Assembly (NCBI GenBank): GCA_016937155.1
Contig: JAFGWM010000032.1
Coordinates: forward strand, 171,422-235,421
DNA from: Deltaproteobacteria bacterium
Lineage (GTDB): Bacteria; Myxococcota_A; Polyangia; HGW-17
Length of the DNA stretch: 64,000 nucleotides
Direction of reading: 5' to 3'
A program made the translations under genes and the position numbers. Positions 1-8,894 of this stretch are shown piece by piece (the stretch's first letter is position 1; every line of letters begins with the position of its first letter). The notes beneath the pieces were generated by a model that was not told the DNA's origin, made no database searches, and saw only the letters and a program-made list of their open reading frames with translations.

Positions 1-60
1 ATTGATAAATGGACAGTTCCAGGACCATTTGGTTCAAAAACACTCAGGAGGCAGTCATGA
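1..60 (+). CDS. rnfD: RnfD C-terminus (partial, cut by left edge)
   Basis: Frame 1 is open from the window edge to a TGA at 58-60 and encodes the last 19 residues, beginning IDKWTVPGPFG. This resembles the conserved RnfD tail in which a final membrane segment is followed by a Pro-x-Pro/Phe-Gly motif. The stop overlaps the rnfG start as ATGA, the usual coupling inside rnf operons. RnfD is a membrane subunit of the Rnf ferredoxin:NAD+ oxidoreductase and carries covalent FMN. The call rests on position and a very short sequence, so it is tentative. Confidence 0.6.
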   Translation: MDKWTVPGPFGSKTLRRQS

Positions 61-797
61 AAAATATTATTCATATGATTGTTACTCTATCACTTGTCAG
101 TGCTTTGGCTGCCGGAGCACTTGCACTGGGAAACAGAGCTACCAGAGACGGAATAAAGAAGCAGGCAAAACTTAAGGCTGCAAGGGCAGTTAAAAAGATT
201 TATCCGGATTGTATCAAACCTTCAGAGAAGGTTGTTAAAAACAAATCAGGTAATGATATTAAAGTGTTTGAATGCTCAAAAGGTCGTAGATGTTTTATTT
301 TCTCATCCAAGGATGATAATAACGTATCCCGTCCATATAGTGGTACCATAAAGATGATGATTGGTGTCAGTTCCAATGGCACTGTGGATGGAATTCAGAT
401 TATCCAGCAGAGTGAAACCCCCGGACTTGGAGCAAGAATTTCTGAAGAATCATTTGTGAAGAAATTTAAGGGTGTGTCTCTTTCAAGCAAATTGAAAGTT
501 AAAAAGGATGATCCTTCCGGTGCTGTAGACGGAATCAGTGGAGCTACAATTTCTTCCAGAGCTGTTACTTCCATGGTGAAATGTGCATTGGAATTCAACA
601 GGGATATTTTAAGTAAAGGATCCCCATCACCCAGGAAAAAGATTGGTCTCAGTAAGTTGAGCAAGCTAAAAAACAGTGCTATTAAAGCAAAAAAATTGAA
701 GGATTTTAGAAAAAAATATCCCAACAAAAAAAGAAAATATCCACTACCTAAAAGTAAAAAAGAAGTTCGTATGCATGAAGGTGGAGGTAAAAAATGA
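57..797 (+). CDS. rnfG: Rnf electron transport complex subunit G (FMN-binding)
   Basis: RnfG is the periplasm-facing FMN subunit of the Rnf complex, which couples ferredoxin:NAD+ electron transfer to ion pumping. The start is the ATG at 57, preceded by AGGAGG; an upstream in-frame codon at 9 has no ribosome binding site. One N-terminal membrane helix (about residues 4-25) precedes a soluble domain with the family motif [10 protein letters not shown] and the flavinylation motif [10 protein letters not shown], where Thr164 would carry FMN through a phosphoester bond. The protein is 246 aa. After the FMN domain it has a Lys-rich tail of about 50 residues that most RnfG proteins lack. It overlaps both neighbours by ATGA. 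Confidence 0.93.
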   Translation: MKNIIHMIVTLSLVSALAAGALALGNRATRDGIKKQAKLKAARAVKKIYPDCIKPSEKVVKNKSGNDIKVFECSKGRRCFIFSSKDDNNVSRPYSGTIKMMIGVSSNGTVDGIQIIQQSETPGLGARISEESFVKKFKGVSLSSKLKVKKDDPSGAVDGISGATISSRAVTSMVKCALEFNRDILSKGSPSPRKKIGLSKLSKLKNSAIKAKKLKDFRKKYPNKKRKYPLPKSKKEVRMHEGGGKK

Positions 798-1420
798 GAG
801 CTGTAAAGGAATTTACAAAGGGTTTCTGGAGAGAAAATGCATCGCTTGTTCTGTTGCTTGGAATGTGCCCAACTCTGGCTGTTACCACAAGTGCCTTCAA
901 TGGGCTTGGTATGGGCCTGGCGACAACTGCAGTTCTTCTCGGTTCAAACGTAATTATTTCCCTGATAGCAGGGATTATTCCTAAAAAAGTACGTATTCCT
1001 TCATACATTGTTGTCATTGCAACACTGGTGACACTGGTGGATATGTTTATGGCAGCCTACGCTCCTGATCTTCACAGTGCACTGGGTTTATTTATTCCAC
1101 TGATTGTTGTGAATTGTATCATTCTCGGCCGGGCTGAAGCATTTGCTTCAAGAAACAGTGTTTTTTATAGTTTTCTTGATGCTCTTGGAATAGGGCTAGG
1201 ATTTGCAATAACACTTTTTGTTGTAGGAGCTATTAGAGAAATACTTGGAAATGGTACACTTACTGTTTTTCAGTACAAAGAGACTCTGATTAATTTCGTT
1301 ATTTATCACAAGGAAACTATTAAGCCTATAACAGTTTTTATTCTCGCCCCTGGAGCCTTCCTGACACTGGGATTTTTACTTGCACTTAAGAATTACATCG
1401 ATAATCTGATAAAAAATTAG
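794..1420 (+). CDS. rnfE: Rnf electron transport complex subunit E
   Basis: This integral membrane subunit of the Rnf complex has 208 aa and six hydrophobic segments. Diagnostic RnfE stretches are present: [20 protein letters not shown] near the N-terminus, [20 protein letters not shown], and [20 protein letters not shown] in the middle, plus AIREILGNG near the end. It starts inside the rnfG stop (ATGA), so translation is coupled. In most rnf operons rnfA and rnfB follow or flank rnfE. Here an unrelated DUF1232 gene follows after about 190 bases, so rnfA is not immediately downstream and rnfB must lie upstream of the window or elsewhere. Confidence 0.95.
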   Translation: MRAVKEFTKGFWRENASLVLLLGMCPTLAVTTSAFNGLGMGLATTAVLLGSNVIISLIAGIIPKKVRIPSYIVVIATLVTLVDMFMAAYAPDLHSALGLFIPLIVVNCIILGRAEAFASRNSVFYSFLDALGIGLGFAITLFVVGAIREILGNGTLTVFQYKETLINFVIYHKETIKPITVFILAPGAFLTLGFLLALKNYIDNLIKN

Positions 1421-1610
1421 GTCTTTTTTCAAATATTTCCATATTCGCTTTCTTTTTATTTCCATTTTCTCCTGAAACATTGTAATTGTAATCAATGAAA
1501 ACGCTGGAATAATAGCAGGTTAAACTTTTTGCTTGAGTATTTGTCAACTGCAATCCAGCATTATTGGGATAAACCAAGGCGGCCGTAGTCCGGCACCAGA
1601 AAGGACCAGT

Positions 1611-2162
1611 ATGAGTCAGGAAAAGGATTTTACACCGTATTTTCAACAGTGGATTGACAATTATGCAGATGATATCCGACTCTTAATTTCACTTCTGAAA
1701 GAAAAAAGTGCTCCGGAGGAATTAAGACGCCTTGTTGTGGGTACCCTCAATTATGGATTGAAACAGTTAGATCTCATACCGGATTTCTATACTCCAGTTG
1801 GACTGATCGACGACGCAATGATTATAAGGGTTTTTGCGAAAATTGGTTTGGATTATGTGCTGCAGCTGGAAAATGAAAATTTACGTAATAAATTGATTCA
1901 GTTAGCTGAAGAGGATAAATTCATAAATGAATTTGTTGGTGATGATATTTATCGTGCACTTACCAATTACGTAAAAGCTCAGCCCGATCGAAAAGTTAGA
2001 CAGAGAGATGCTAAAATTGTTCTTGGAAACGACGATATAATGAAGGAGTTCATTGATGATATAAAAGGTGAACTCAGTGGATATGAGGGTGCAAAAATAA
2101 GTGATCCCGTTAATGTACAGAAGGATCTCAAATCATTTTTGAAACTCAAACTTGTGGGTTAA
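1611..2162 (+). CDS. DUF1232 (YkvA-like) family protein
   Basis: The 183-residue protein carries the short DUF1232 signature around residues 45-75: LKQLDLIPDFYTPVGLIDDA, a pattern of two helices with the D-x-IPDF-x-P-x-G-xx-DDA core. The family's function is unknown; many members are predicted membrane-associated. No clear signal peptide is seen here and the flanks are acidic and basic helices. The start at ATG 1611 is chosen because AAGGAC lies just upstream and homologous sequence begins after it. The frame stays open to 1533 but that part looks non-coding. It lies 16 bases before a Ser/Thr kinase gene and is probably cotranscribed with it. Confidence 0.75.
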   Translation: MSQEKDFTPYFQQWIDNYADDIRLLISLLKEKSAPEELRRLVVGTLNYGLKQLDLIPDFYTPVGLIDDAMIIRVFAKIGLDYVLQLENENLRNKLIQLAEEDKFINEFVGDDIYRALTNYVKAQPDRKVRQRDAKIVLGNDDIMKEFIDDIKGELSGYEGAKISDPVNVQKDLKSFLKLKLVG

Positions 2163-2178
2163 TCCGGAAAGTTAATAA

Positions 2179-3573
2179 ATGAACAGGGATACTCACCTTA
2201 AAATAACCAAGAGACTTGATGCCGGCGGTATGGCAGAGGTATTTCTTGGGGAACTTGTTGGGGCTGAAGGAATCAGTAAACGAGTTGCCATAAAAAGGAT
2301 TCTGCCGAATTTGAGCAAGCATGGGAAGTTTGTTGCCATGTTTCTTGATGAAGCCAGACTGGCAATGAAACTGAGCCACGCCAATGTTGTTCAGACATTT
2401 GAAGTTGGTGTGAGAGATGATACTTATTACATTGTAATGGAGTTTATTGAGGGTACTTCACTGAAGGCTCTTATGAATCATTACAAGGATAAGGGAATGT
2501 TTCTTCCGTTAGGGGTTTCCATTTATATCATTATGGAAGCAGCTAAAGGTCTTGGCTATGCCCATAGGGAAAAAGATGGTGATGGTCATCCTCTTAATCT
2601 TGTCCACAGAGATGTTTCGCCTCCAAATATTCTGCTGAGTGTTCAGGGTGAGGTAAAAGTAGTGGATTTTGGACTTGCGAAAGCTGCAAGTCAGATAGAA
2701 GACACAGAGCCAGGAGTGATAAAGGGGAAATTCAGTTATCTTAGTCCTGAAGCGGTAATGGGCCTGGAAGTAGATTCAAGAGCTGATGTTTTCAGTCTGG
2801 GAATTGTTCTCTTTGAACTTCTTTCCAACAGAAGACTTTTTTATGGTGCAACGGATCTGGAGACTGTCCAGTTTGTAGAAAAAGCTTTTGTCCCACGAGT
2901 TAGCGCAATTAATCCGGAGGTTCCTCAGGCTCTTGAAAAAATTCTTCAAAAAGCTCTTTCCAGAGATCGTGAAAAACGATATCAGAAGTGTGAAGATTTT
3001 ATTGATGATCTGAATAGTATTTTATTCACATATGGACTCAAAGTGTCTAACAGGGATGTTGCAAAACTCGTCAGGAAAATAAAAGGTGGATTTGCTGAGG
3101 AGGAGGAATCAGGTTCTAAAGAAGATTTTGATTTCAAAATCAGTGACTTTACCGCAGACCTTTCAGGTGATTTCACGAATAATCCCAAAGTTTCCCGACC
3201 TGAAAATCTTGAAGTTTTTGATGATACTGAAGATCCTCGTAGCTGGCTTGATGATATGGGCCTTGATGGTTTTCTGGATGATTTTGGGCTTGAAGAAAAT
3301 AAAACAGCCATGGAGAGTTCTCCTGAGGAACAAGTAGATGAGGAACTTCTCAGTGATGATCTGATTGAAGAAGTTCTTGAAATTGAACCCGATGAAGAGC
3401 TGGAAATAATGGAGGAGGAGCAAGAAGAAGAGGTTGTTGTCAGTGGGACGTTTGATTCAAGTGTTGTCAGAAAACTCAACGAAGGTGATGAAAAACTTCA
3501 TATTGAAGAGGAAAAGAAGTCTGAGCAGGCAAAGAAAAACTGGTTCAGCAGGTTGTTTGGTGGAGAAAAATAA
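2179..3573 (+). CDS. Ser/Thr protein kinase with acidic C-terminal tail
   Basis: A Hanks-type kinase of 464 aa. The kinase domain fills residues 8-280: glycine loop DAGGMAEVFLG, catalytic Lys39 in VAIK, catalytic loop HRDVSPPN with Asp145, DFG with metal-binding Asp163, and the APE-equivalent SPEAV. The HRDVSPPN form, in place of HRDLKPEN, is typical of myxobacterial kinases. The remaining 180 residues are low-complexity and strongly acidic (runs of Glu and Asp) and end in a basic WFSRLFGGEK. No membrane helix or sensor domain is seen, so it is probably cytosolic with a disordered docking tail. The next gene begins directly after the stop codon. Confidence 0.92.
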   Translation: MNRDTHLKITKRLDAGGMAEVFLGELVGAEGISKRVAIKRILPNLSKHGKFVAMFLDEARLAMKLSHANVVQTFEVGVRDDTYYIVMEFIEGTSLKALMNHYKDKGMFLPLGVSIYIIMEAAKGLGYAHREKDGDGHPLNLVHRDVSPPNILLSVQGEVKVVDFGLAKAASQIEDTEPGVIKGKFSYLSPEAVMGLEVDSRADVFSLGIVLFELLSNRRLFYGATDLETVQFVEKAFVPRVSAINPEVPQALEKILQKALSRDREKRYQKCEDFIDDLNSILFTYGLKVSNRDVAKLVRKIKGGFAEEEESGSKEDFDFKISDFTADLSGDFTNNPKVSRPENLEVFDDTEDPRSWLDDMGLDGFLDDFGLEENKTAMESSPEEQVDEELLSDDLIEEVLEIEPDEELEIMEEEQEEEVVVSGTFDSSVVRKLNEGDEKLHIEEEKKSEQAKKNWFSRLFGGEK

Positions 3574-5547
3574 TTGTTGATTCAACTTATGATTTCAGTC
3601 TTTATCCTTTCAGGTACCGGATCAAAGGATCCCCTGAAATCATTGCCGGAATCTTATATAACAGGCACAGTTCCTCTGCATATCAGATATCTTAGATCTT
3701 TTTTAAATACTCCATTGGGAATTGGGTTTAAAGAGAGTATATCCTCAACCTCAAAAAAAAATGTAATAAGTGCTTCAAATCCGGTATCACTGCAGGTCTG
3801 GTGTTCCACAGGAGGAAAAAGGGAAGCAGAAGAAATAATCAGGCTTATTCCATCTATTAATTCAAAGATTTGGCTTGAAAATGCACTGATAGGTCTGGCT
3901 AGAAATGGTAATACACTGGCACTGAACTATTTGTGGAATAATTTATATTCTTTCAGTATAAGCTCCAACAGTCTTAATCAGATTCTGCAGATTCTTATGC
4001 TTAATGACCCTCATAAAACAGTTAAATTACTCAAATATCCGTCTCTTTCATCCCAACTTATTACAGTTATTAAAGATTTTCCTTTTCCTGAAATAGAGCC
4101 GGATTTAAGGAAGGCTTTGAATGCCAGCCTGATTCAGCCTGATGATTATCTCTATATTCTTGGCAAAATTCTAAAAGGAATTCCCAGAAAGAAAAATGTA
4201 TGTAAAAAAGCCATGGGTTTTCTTGAGTTCAGTTACAGAAAATCCCCTTATTACACTACACTGAAACAATATAGGACTATATTCTCACAATGCGCCTATG
4301 ATAAGTATTTTTTGAATAAATTTATAGCTCTTTTGGGTAATGATTATTGGAAACTTAGTGTTCTAAAAGGGTTAACCAAGGTGAATTTTCCTGTTGATTC
4401 AATGCTTGTTAAACCACTCTCCTCTCTATTAACGGAACATCAGGGTTTATCAGGATGGGAAAAACTTATTATTAAAGTTCTTGGGAATGTTAAGGGATCT
4501 GAAGCCTCAAAAATTATTGCATCTTATGTGATGTCAGCAAACCTGTGGTTAAGGGAACAGGCTCTTGATTCACTTTCGATGGCCTCCGACTATGAATCAG
4601 GAAGAATGCTACATGCGGCAGCTCTTGAAAGTGCCGGAGAGGAGGCTGTACTTTATTTTATTCCTTTTACCTATAATGAAAATTCCAATGCTAAATTATA
4701 TTCAAAAAATCTTATGAAAATTTCATCCAGATATACACGGGCAAAAAATGAACTTTACAGGGTTAATTCATTCTATGCCTGTGCCATTTCAAAAGGAAAC
4801 TTATGTAAAGGGAACTGGAAATCTATAGGAATAAGTATTTTCAACAAATATTTAAAGGAAAAAAAATACAAAGACATTGCAGGACTGATGGAGGCTTTCT
4901 GGAAGATACCATCATTGAGATTAAAACTCCGGAAGCTTGTTTCTTCTGAAAATGATCCGGTAATCAGACTGATGGCTTTTATGTTTCTCGATGGAAAAAA
5001 TTCGAAAAAACAGTTAATGACAATAGCACTGTCTCCATCAAAGGAACTTGCAGTAAATGCCTCATGGAACCTTTCTAAAAGAAATCTTACAATGTCGGAA
5101 TATAGTCTACTGATGAAATCCCCTCATACTGAAGTAAGGGGTAATATTATTCATAGTTTACTACAGAAAAAAGCATCTTCTTCAATTTGTAAGTTTATAC
5201 GAAGAAGTCTTGATATGTTTTACCTCGATATAATTTCAAGAAAGAAACTGTTTAATTATATGAGGTGTAACTGTAAACCGCAATTCAGCAAATTCATGTC
5301 CACTTCGTCCAGCTCTTCATGGTTTGAACTTGCATATGGTTCCACAGAATTTTTACGTGATATACATGATAAAAAACTGAGACTGTATAGAAAAGTTGAT
5401 GCCAGACATATTGGAATTATTGGAGAAAAATTCCGTATGAAACTTTGGGATGGAAGAATTTATTATGGTGTTACAGGAGCAGGTGGAGCTTTACTTATGA
5501 GGTACTCACCTGATGATTCAGCCACGGAATTAACCTGGATTAAATGA
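3574..5547 (+). CDS. HEAT-repeat-like protein of unknown function
   Basis: A 657-residue protein not recognised as a named family. It is mostly alpha-helical with repeated helical pairs such as PVIRLMAFMFLDG, KELAVNASWNLSKR and HTEVRGNIIHSLLQK, which resemble degenerate HEAT repeats. The N-terminus (LIQLMISVFILSGTGS) is hydrophobic and could be a short signal sequence. The start is either TTG at 3574, with GGTGGAG nine bases upstream, or ATG at 3589; both lie in the same frame. The first codon abuts the kinase stop and the end is one base from tcdA, so kinase, HEAT-like protein and tcdA look like one transcript. HEAT arrays usually mediate protein contacts, so a kinase partner is a fair guess but unproven. 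Confidence 0.7.
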   Translation: MLIQLMISVFILSGTGSKDPLKSLPESYITGTVPLHIRYLRSFLNTPLGIGFKESISSTSKKNVISASNPVSLQVWCSTGGKREAEEIIRLIPSINSKIWLENALIGLARNGNTLALNYLWNNLYSFSISSNSLNQILQILMLNDPHKTVKLLKYPSLSSQLITVIKDFPFPEIEPDLRKALNASLIQPDDYLYILGKILKGIPRKKNVCKKAMGFLEFSYRKSPYYTTLKQYRTIFSQCAYDKYFLNKFIALLGNDYWKLSVLKGLTKVNFPVDSMLVKPLSSLLTEHQGLSGWEKLIIKVLGNVKGSEASKIIASYVMSANLWLREQALDSLSMASDYESGRMLHAAALESAGEEAVLYFIPFTYNENSNAKLYSKNLMKISSRYTRAKNELYRVNSFYACAISKGNLCKGNWKSIGISIFNKYLKEKKYKDIAGLMEAFWKIPSLRLKLRKLVSSENDPVIRLMAFMFLDGKNSKKQLMTIALSPSKELAVNASWNLSKRNLTMSEYSLLMKSPHTEVRGNIIHSLLQKKASSSICKFIRRSLDMFYLDIISRKKLFNYMRCNCKPQFSKFMSTSSSSSWFELAYGSTEFLRDIHDKKLRLYRKVDARHIGIIGEKFRMKLWDGRIYYGVTGAGGALLMRYSPDDSATELTWIK

Positions 5548-5548
5548 A

Positions 5549-6310
5549 ATGTCACAAAGGGAAATAAAAAGATTTTCCGGTGGTTCATGCCCACCTGAAC
5601 GTCTGATGAGAGGAAGTGTGCTTTTAGGAAATGCCGGTATTTCGAGATTGATGAACTCAACCGTTTTTGTGATAGGACTTGGTGGTGTGGGTAGCTGGGC
5701 AGCGGAAAGTCTTGCAAGAAGTGGTGTTGGGAAACTTTATCTGATGGATTTTGATAAAATTGAAACATCAAATATTAATAGGCAGATACAGGCTAATCCC
5801 GAAACGGTTGGGCGATCCAAAGCAAATGAACTTGCTGTAAAATTAAATGTTTTTCAAAATCTGGATACTGTTGTTGTTGATAACTTCATTGATGGAGATT
5901 TTCTGGAAAAATTGGGGATACGTCCTGATTATATTGTAGAAGCAATAGATATTATGAATGCTAAATGCTCTATTCTCAACTGGTCCGTAAAAAATAAAAT
6001 TCCCGTGGTTTCCAGTATGGGAAGCGCAGGTAAAATTTCTCCCTGGGAAATTAGAGCGGGTGATCTGAGCAGGGTTCAGGTTTGTCCCATGGGAAGAGAT
6101 GTAAGACGTATTCTGAGAAAATCATATGATTTTCCTATTTCAGGAAATTTTGGAATAAATGCTGTATGGAGTATGGAGAGACCTGTAGCATCAACTGATC
6201 CTTCTATAAAGGGTTCCCTGGTGCAGGTAACAATGGCTTTTGGTGCTGCATTAAGTGCATTTGCCATCAGGGATCTTGCTCTTCCAGAGGATTTCGAAAA
6301 AGATATTTAA
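5549..6310 (+). CDS. tcdA: tRNA threonylcarbamoyladenosine dehydratase (TcdA/CsdL-like)
   Basis: An E1-like ThiF-superfamily enzyme of 253 aa. TcdA uses ATP to cyclise t6A37 of ANN-decoding tRNAs to ct6A. It has the N-terminal RF-x-G element, nucleotide-binding VFVIGLGGVGSWAAESLARS (residues about 32-51), the MDFD acidic strand end, and NINRQIQ with the Asn/Arg residues that contact ATP, followed by a second half matching TcdA (KIPVVSSMGSAGKI). There is no C-terminal rhodanese or ubiquitin-like partner domain. Sequence around residues 170-215 is shorter than in the E. coli protein. It is the last gene of the kinase and HEAT-like transcript. Confidence 0.87.
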   Translation: MSQREIKRFSGGSCPPERLMRGSVLLGNAGISRLMNSTVFVIGLGGVGSWAAESLARSGVGKLYLMDFDKIETSNINRQIQANPETVGRSKANELAVKLNVFQNLDTVVVDNFIDGDFLEKLGIRPDYIVEAIDIMNAKCSILNWSVKNKIPVVSSMGSAGKISPWEIRAGDLSRVQVCPMGRDVRRILRKSYDFPISGNFGINAVWSMERPVASTDPSIKGSLVQVTMAFGAALSAFAIRDLALPEDFEKDI

Positions 6311-6354
6311 AGATATTTAATGATTCTGTTTCGTAAGCTTTTGCTGTCAGGTGT

Positions 6355-6374
6355 TAATTGAAGATTTTTTCAAT
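6355..6374 (+). terminator. Possible terminator hairpin after tcdA
   Basis: AATTGAA and TTCAATT form a perfect 7-bp inverted repeat with a 6-base loop, followed within a few bases by a T-rich run. The stem is AT-only and weak, so it may be only a partial terminator. The 6311-6575 gap holds nothing else that I can support beyond the leader of the next gene. Confidence 0.4.
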
Positions 6375-6575
6375 TGTTATTCTTTTTTTATTCATTATAT
6401 GAAAAAAATAAGAAAAAAGTGTTTTGAATTGCTGGCTTTTTACACTATATTTATTCAATCGGTACAATTACCCCGTGGGGTCGTTCCCATCCCAGTGCCC
6501 AATTTTCAGGATTCGTGATAATTGGATTTTAGAGTTCAATAACAAGTTAATGTGAATTTCACAGGAGATGAAAAA

Positions 6576-8303
6576 GTGAGATTATTAGAATATATTCAGA
6601 AAAGCAATTCAGTTGACAGAAAAGTGGTATCATCACCACATTTTGATAAACTTCTGAATTATCTTGAGGCAGGTATTTCCTTAGCTGAACTTGCTGAAAA
6701 TCAGATTGATCTGCTTAAGTCTATACCAGGACCTCAGTTAAAAAGGCTTTCTGATGCCAGACGCACATGGCTGGAACTTGAGGCGGAAAAGGAAGATTTA
6801 ATTCAGGAGTTTAAGAAAAAAGAGATCATCGTTGGAGATTCTCTTTTCAAAATGACCTTGACCCTGAGAAGAATGGAAGCTTTAAGACACATTGTTCCAG
6901 TTATAGCTCCATCCAAGTATTCCGGAGAGGAAAGTTGGCTGGATGCTATAGGAGCCATTTTAGAAGTATGGACTGGTGCTCTCAATCTGACCCTGAAGAA
7001 GGGGGAAATTCTTGTCACTGAAGAATCCGGTAAGATCGATACTGATTATTCGGATATTATCGGAAAAAAAATGACACTTTCGTCAATAGATGGAGAAATA
7101 TGGGCCAGAATCAGAAGGGCTATGATGAATTTTTCCATTGATATCTCTTATGAGTACTCCATATCATCAATAAGTTCTCATCTGCAGGCTGTAATGCCAA
7201 GACTGGGTTCTGTTGCTTCAGAGTATGAATTAACCGAATTATTAAACATGATGGTTCTTGATCATCTTCCGAAAGCACTCTCTAATAACTTTGATAACAA
7301 ACTTAGAGATGAACTCCTTAAGGAATTCGGTACACAGTATGTAGATATTCTCAGGACACCACCAATAAAGGTTCCTAAAATGGGAGCTTTTTTCCCTAAC
7401 GAAAATGGAACATCCGCAGCGGTAAGTGTGATAAGTGACAAGGGAAGAGTTGTTGCATCAGAAATAGTTTCTCTGGAAAATGAATGGCATGATACTGTAC
7501 GTATATTTTTTGTAAAAAATAAAACAAGCTATATCGCTGTGCCTGTGATGGATGAAGATCACGGGACAGTGGATGTTTTAAGGGAAAAAGTTGGGAATTT
7601 CCTTGTTTTCATTCCGGTGGGAACTTATGGATTTTCTGATTCAACTCTTTTACAGGAAAAATCGTTTGAAAATCTTCAGGAGGATGTGAGTTACAGCGTG
7701 ATCCTTGCCAGAAGACTTTTATTCCCATCACGGGAATTTTCCCATGTTGATCCTCTTGAACTGTTGAACCTTCAGGGTGATGGTGATGAAGAATCCATTC
7801 GAACATATCTGCTGGAGCAAAAGGGTCTGGCTCTTATGGATCCTTCAATTGATAAAATTCCGCCTAGAGTACTTTCTCAATCTCCTGCCAGTCTTATTGC
7901 TATTGGTGCCAAACTGAATCCTGATGTCAAAGGAATTGATGATGTCAAGGTGGGTATGGAACTAACTGGTGTTATTATTAATATCACAAAGTTTGGCGCT
8001 TTTGTTAATATTGGCCTAAGTCAGGAAGCTTTGATTCACGTGAGTGAGATGGCAGATGATTTCGTCAATGATCCTTTTGATATTGTTACTCTCGGACAGC
8101 AGGTTAAGGTTACAGTGGTTGCCGTGGATATGGATAAAAACAGAATAAGTCTGTCTCTGCGGAGCTCACCCAGATTTTTTGAGGGCAAACCGATCAGACG
8201 TAATTATGATGATCGCAGGCCTCGTTCTAAAGATGAAAAATATCAAAGCCCAAGCGCCAGATCTCAGGCTCTGAAAGATTTGGAAAATCTGTTTAAAAAA
8301 TAA
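6576..8303 (+). CDS. Diverged Tex-like protein with C-terminal S1 RNA-binding domain
   Basis: About 575 aa. A clear S1 domain lies near residues 460-530: VGMELTGVIINITKFGAFVN, then IHVSEMADDFVNDP and RISLSLRSS. The F-V-x-DP pattern and its surroundings match the S1 of the transcription accessory protein Tex (YhgF). The region near residues 280-330 resembles a degenerate YqgF/RNase H-like fold (KMGAFFPNENGTSAAVSVIS). The typical Tex core and helix-hairpin-helix motifs are not readable, and the protein is about 200 residues shorter than Tex. The start is GTG 6576 because AGGAG lies 8 bases upstream; an earlier in-frame GTG at 6552 has no such site. The C-terminus is basic. The role is probably RNA or ribosome-associated, by inference. 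Confidence 0.7.
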   Translation: MRLLEYIQKSNSVDRKVVSSPHFDKLLNYLEAGISLAELAENQIDLLKSIPGPQLKRLSDARRTWLELEAEKEDLIQEFKKKEIIVGDSLFKMTLTLRRMEALRHIVPVIAPSKYSGEESWLDAIGAILEVWTGALNLTLKKGEILVTEESGKIDTDYSDIIGKKMTLSSIDGEIWARIRRAMMNFSIDISYEYSISSISSHLQAVMPRLGSVASEYELTELLNMMVLDHLPKALSNNFDNKLRDELLKEFGTQYVDILRTPPIKVPKMGAFFPNENGTSAAVSVISDKGRVVASEIVSLENEWHDTVRIFFVKNKTSYIAVPVMDEDHGTVDVLREKVGNFLVFIPVGTYGFSDSTLLQEKSFENLQEDVSYSVILARRLLFPSREFSHVDPLELLNLQGDGDEESIRTYLLEQKGLALMDPSIDKIPPRVLSQSPASLIAIGAKLNPDVKGIDDVKVGMELTGVIINITKFGAFVNIGLSQEALIHVSEMADDFVNDPFDIVTLGQQVKVTVVAVDMDKNRISLSLRSSPRFFEGKPIRRNYDDRRPRSKDEKYQSPSARSQALKDLENLFKK

Positions 8304-8311
8304 AAGGAAAA

Positions 8312-8651
8312 GGATGGCTGTAAGCCGGGTTCTGTTATCTCAGTTAAGAGATGCAGTCATTCATCTTGACCATCTGTTGCCAGATGGTTCATGCGGCTAC
8401 CCGGAGTATAAATACGGGCAGATAAACTCCTTTTCGCCTTGCTTCAGATGGGGTTTACCATGCGTTTTCTGTCACCAGAAAACCGGTGCGCTTTTACCAC
8501 ACCTTTTCACCCTTACCGGAATAAATTCCGGCGGTATATTTTCTGTGGCACTTTCCTTCAGGTTACCCTGACTGGATGTTATCCAGCATCCCGCCCGTGA
8601 AGCCCGGACTTTCCTCTTGAAAAATTTTTTCCAGCGACTGCTACACCATCC
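8312..8651 (-). ncRNA. rnpB: RNase P RNA (bacterial type A-like)
   Basis: Read on the minus strand, the sequence has the RNase P hallmarks. Near the 5' end is GAGGAAAGTCCGGGC (conserved region I), followed by helix P3/P4 context. The 3' end is ACAGAACCCGGCTTA. Terminal helix P1 is visible as GGATGG at the 5' end (complement of 8646-8651) pairing with CCATCC at the 3' end (complement of 8312-8317), extended by TGTA/TACA. The length of about 340 nt is normal. A U-rich stretch follows the 3' end. RNase P RNA removes 5' leaders from pre-tRNAs. It converges on the Tex-like gene with only 8 bases between them. Open frames inside it on the plus strand are not genes. Confidence 0.96.
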
Positions 8652-8662
8652 CTTTCAATTGT

Positions 8663-8691
8663 TGTTTATCAAAACGCTGTGCAACAATCAA
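8663..8691 (-). promoter_or_regulatory. Candidate promoter for rnpB
   Basis: On the minus strand TTGATT (complement of 8686-8691) is followed after 17 bases by TAAACA (complement of 8663-8668), placed 12 bases before the mature 5' end of the RNase P RNA. The -10 match is poor, so confidence is low; position is the main support. Confidence 0.35.
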
Positions 8692-8815
8692 CTTATAACA
8701 GCAGGTGATTTAGAGTTCACAGAGTTGAGTTTTTCAGTTCAAGGAAAATGGCAGCTTTATCAGGGCTTATTATTGTTGAAATCATTCAAACTCTGTGTAT
8801 AAACATCGTAATCGC

Positions 8816-8838
8816 AAAATACATTTTACATGTATTTT
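8816..8838. repeat. 9-bp perfect inverted repeat upstream of proS
   Basis: AAAATACAT and ATGTATTTT flank a 5-base centre (TTTAC). The element lies in the 243-base gap between the divergent rnpB and proS genes, 57 bases before the proS start. It could be an operator for a dimeric regulator or a weak RNA hairpin. There is no sign of a T-box leader. Confidence 0.45.
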
Positions 8839-8894
8839 ACAGGAATGAAATTATTTGGTTCCTGATTAATTCTTAGGATATTTGGAGGTCAGAT

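Noticed and set aside
2982-3479. Ser-rich minus-strand frame
   Set aside because: It is the shadow of the acidic tail of the kinase (Glu/Asp codons read backwards as Ser/Leu-type codons).
6311-6551. Small gene or RNA in the tcdA to Tex-like gap
   Set aside because: No ribosome binding site with a convincing frame and no recognisable RNA family; only a weak hairpin.
8314-8802. Two plus-strand open frames (8314-8571 and 8617-8802)
   Set aside because: They read across the complement of RNase P RNA and its promoter region; the structured RNA explains the sequence.
8652-8894. Possible T-box leader before proS
   Set aside because: No T-box consensus sequence or specifier-loop structure was seen.
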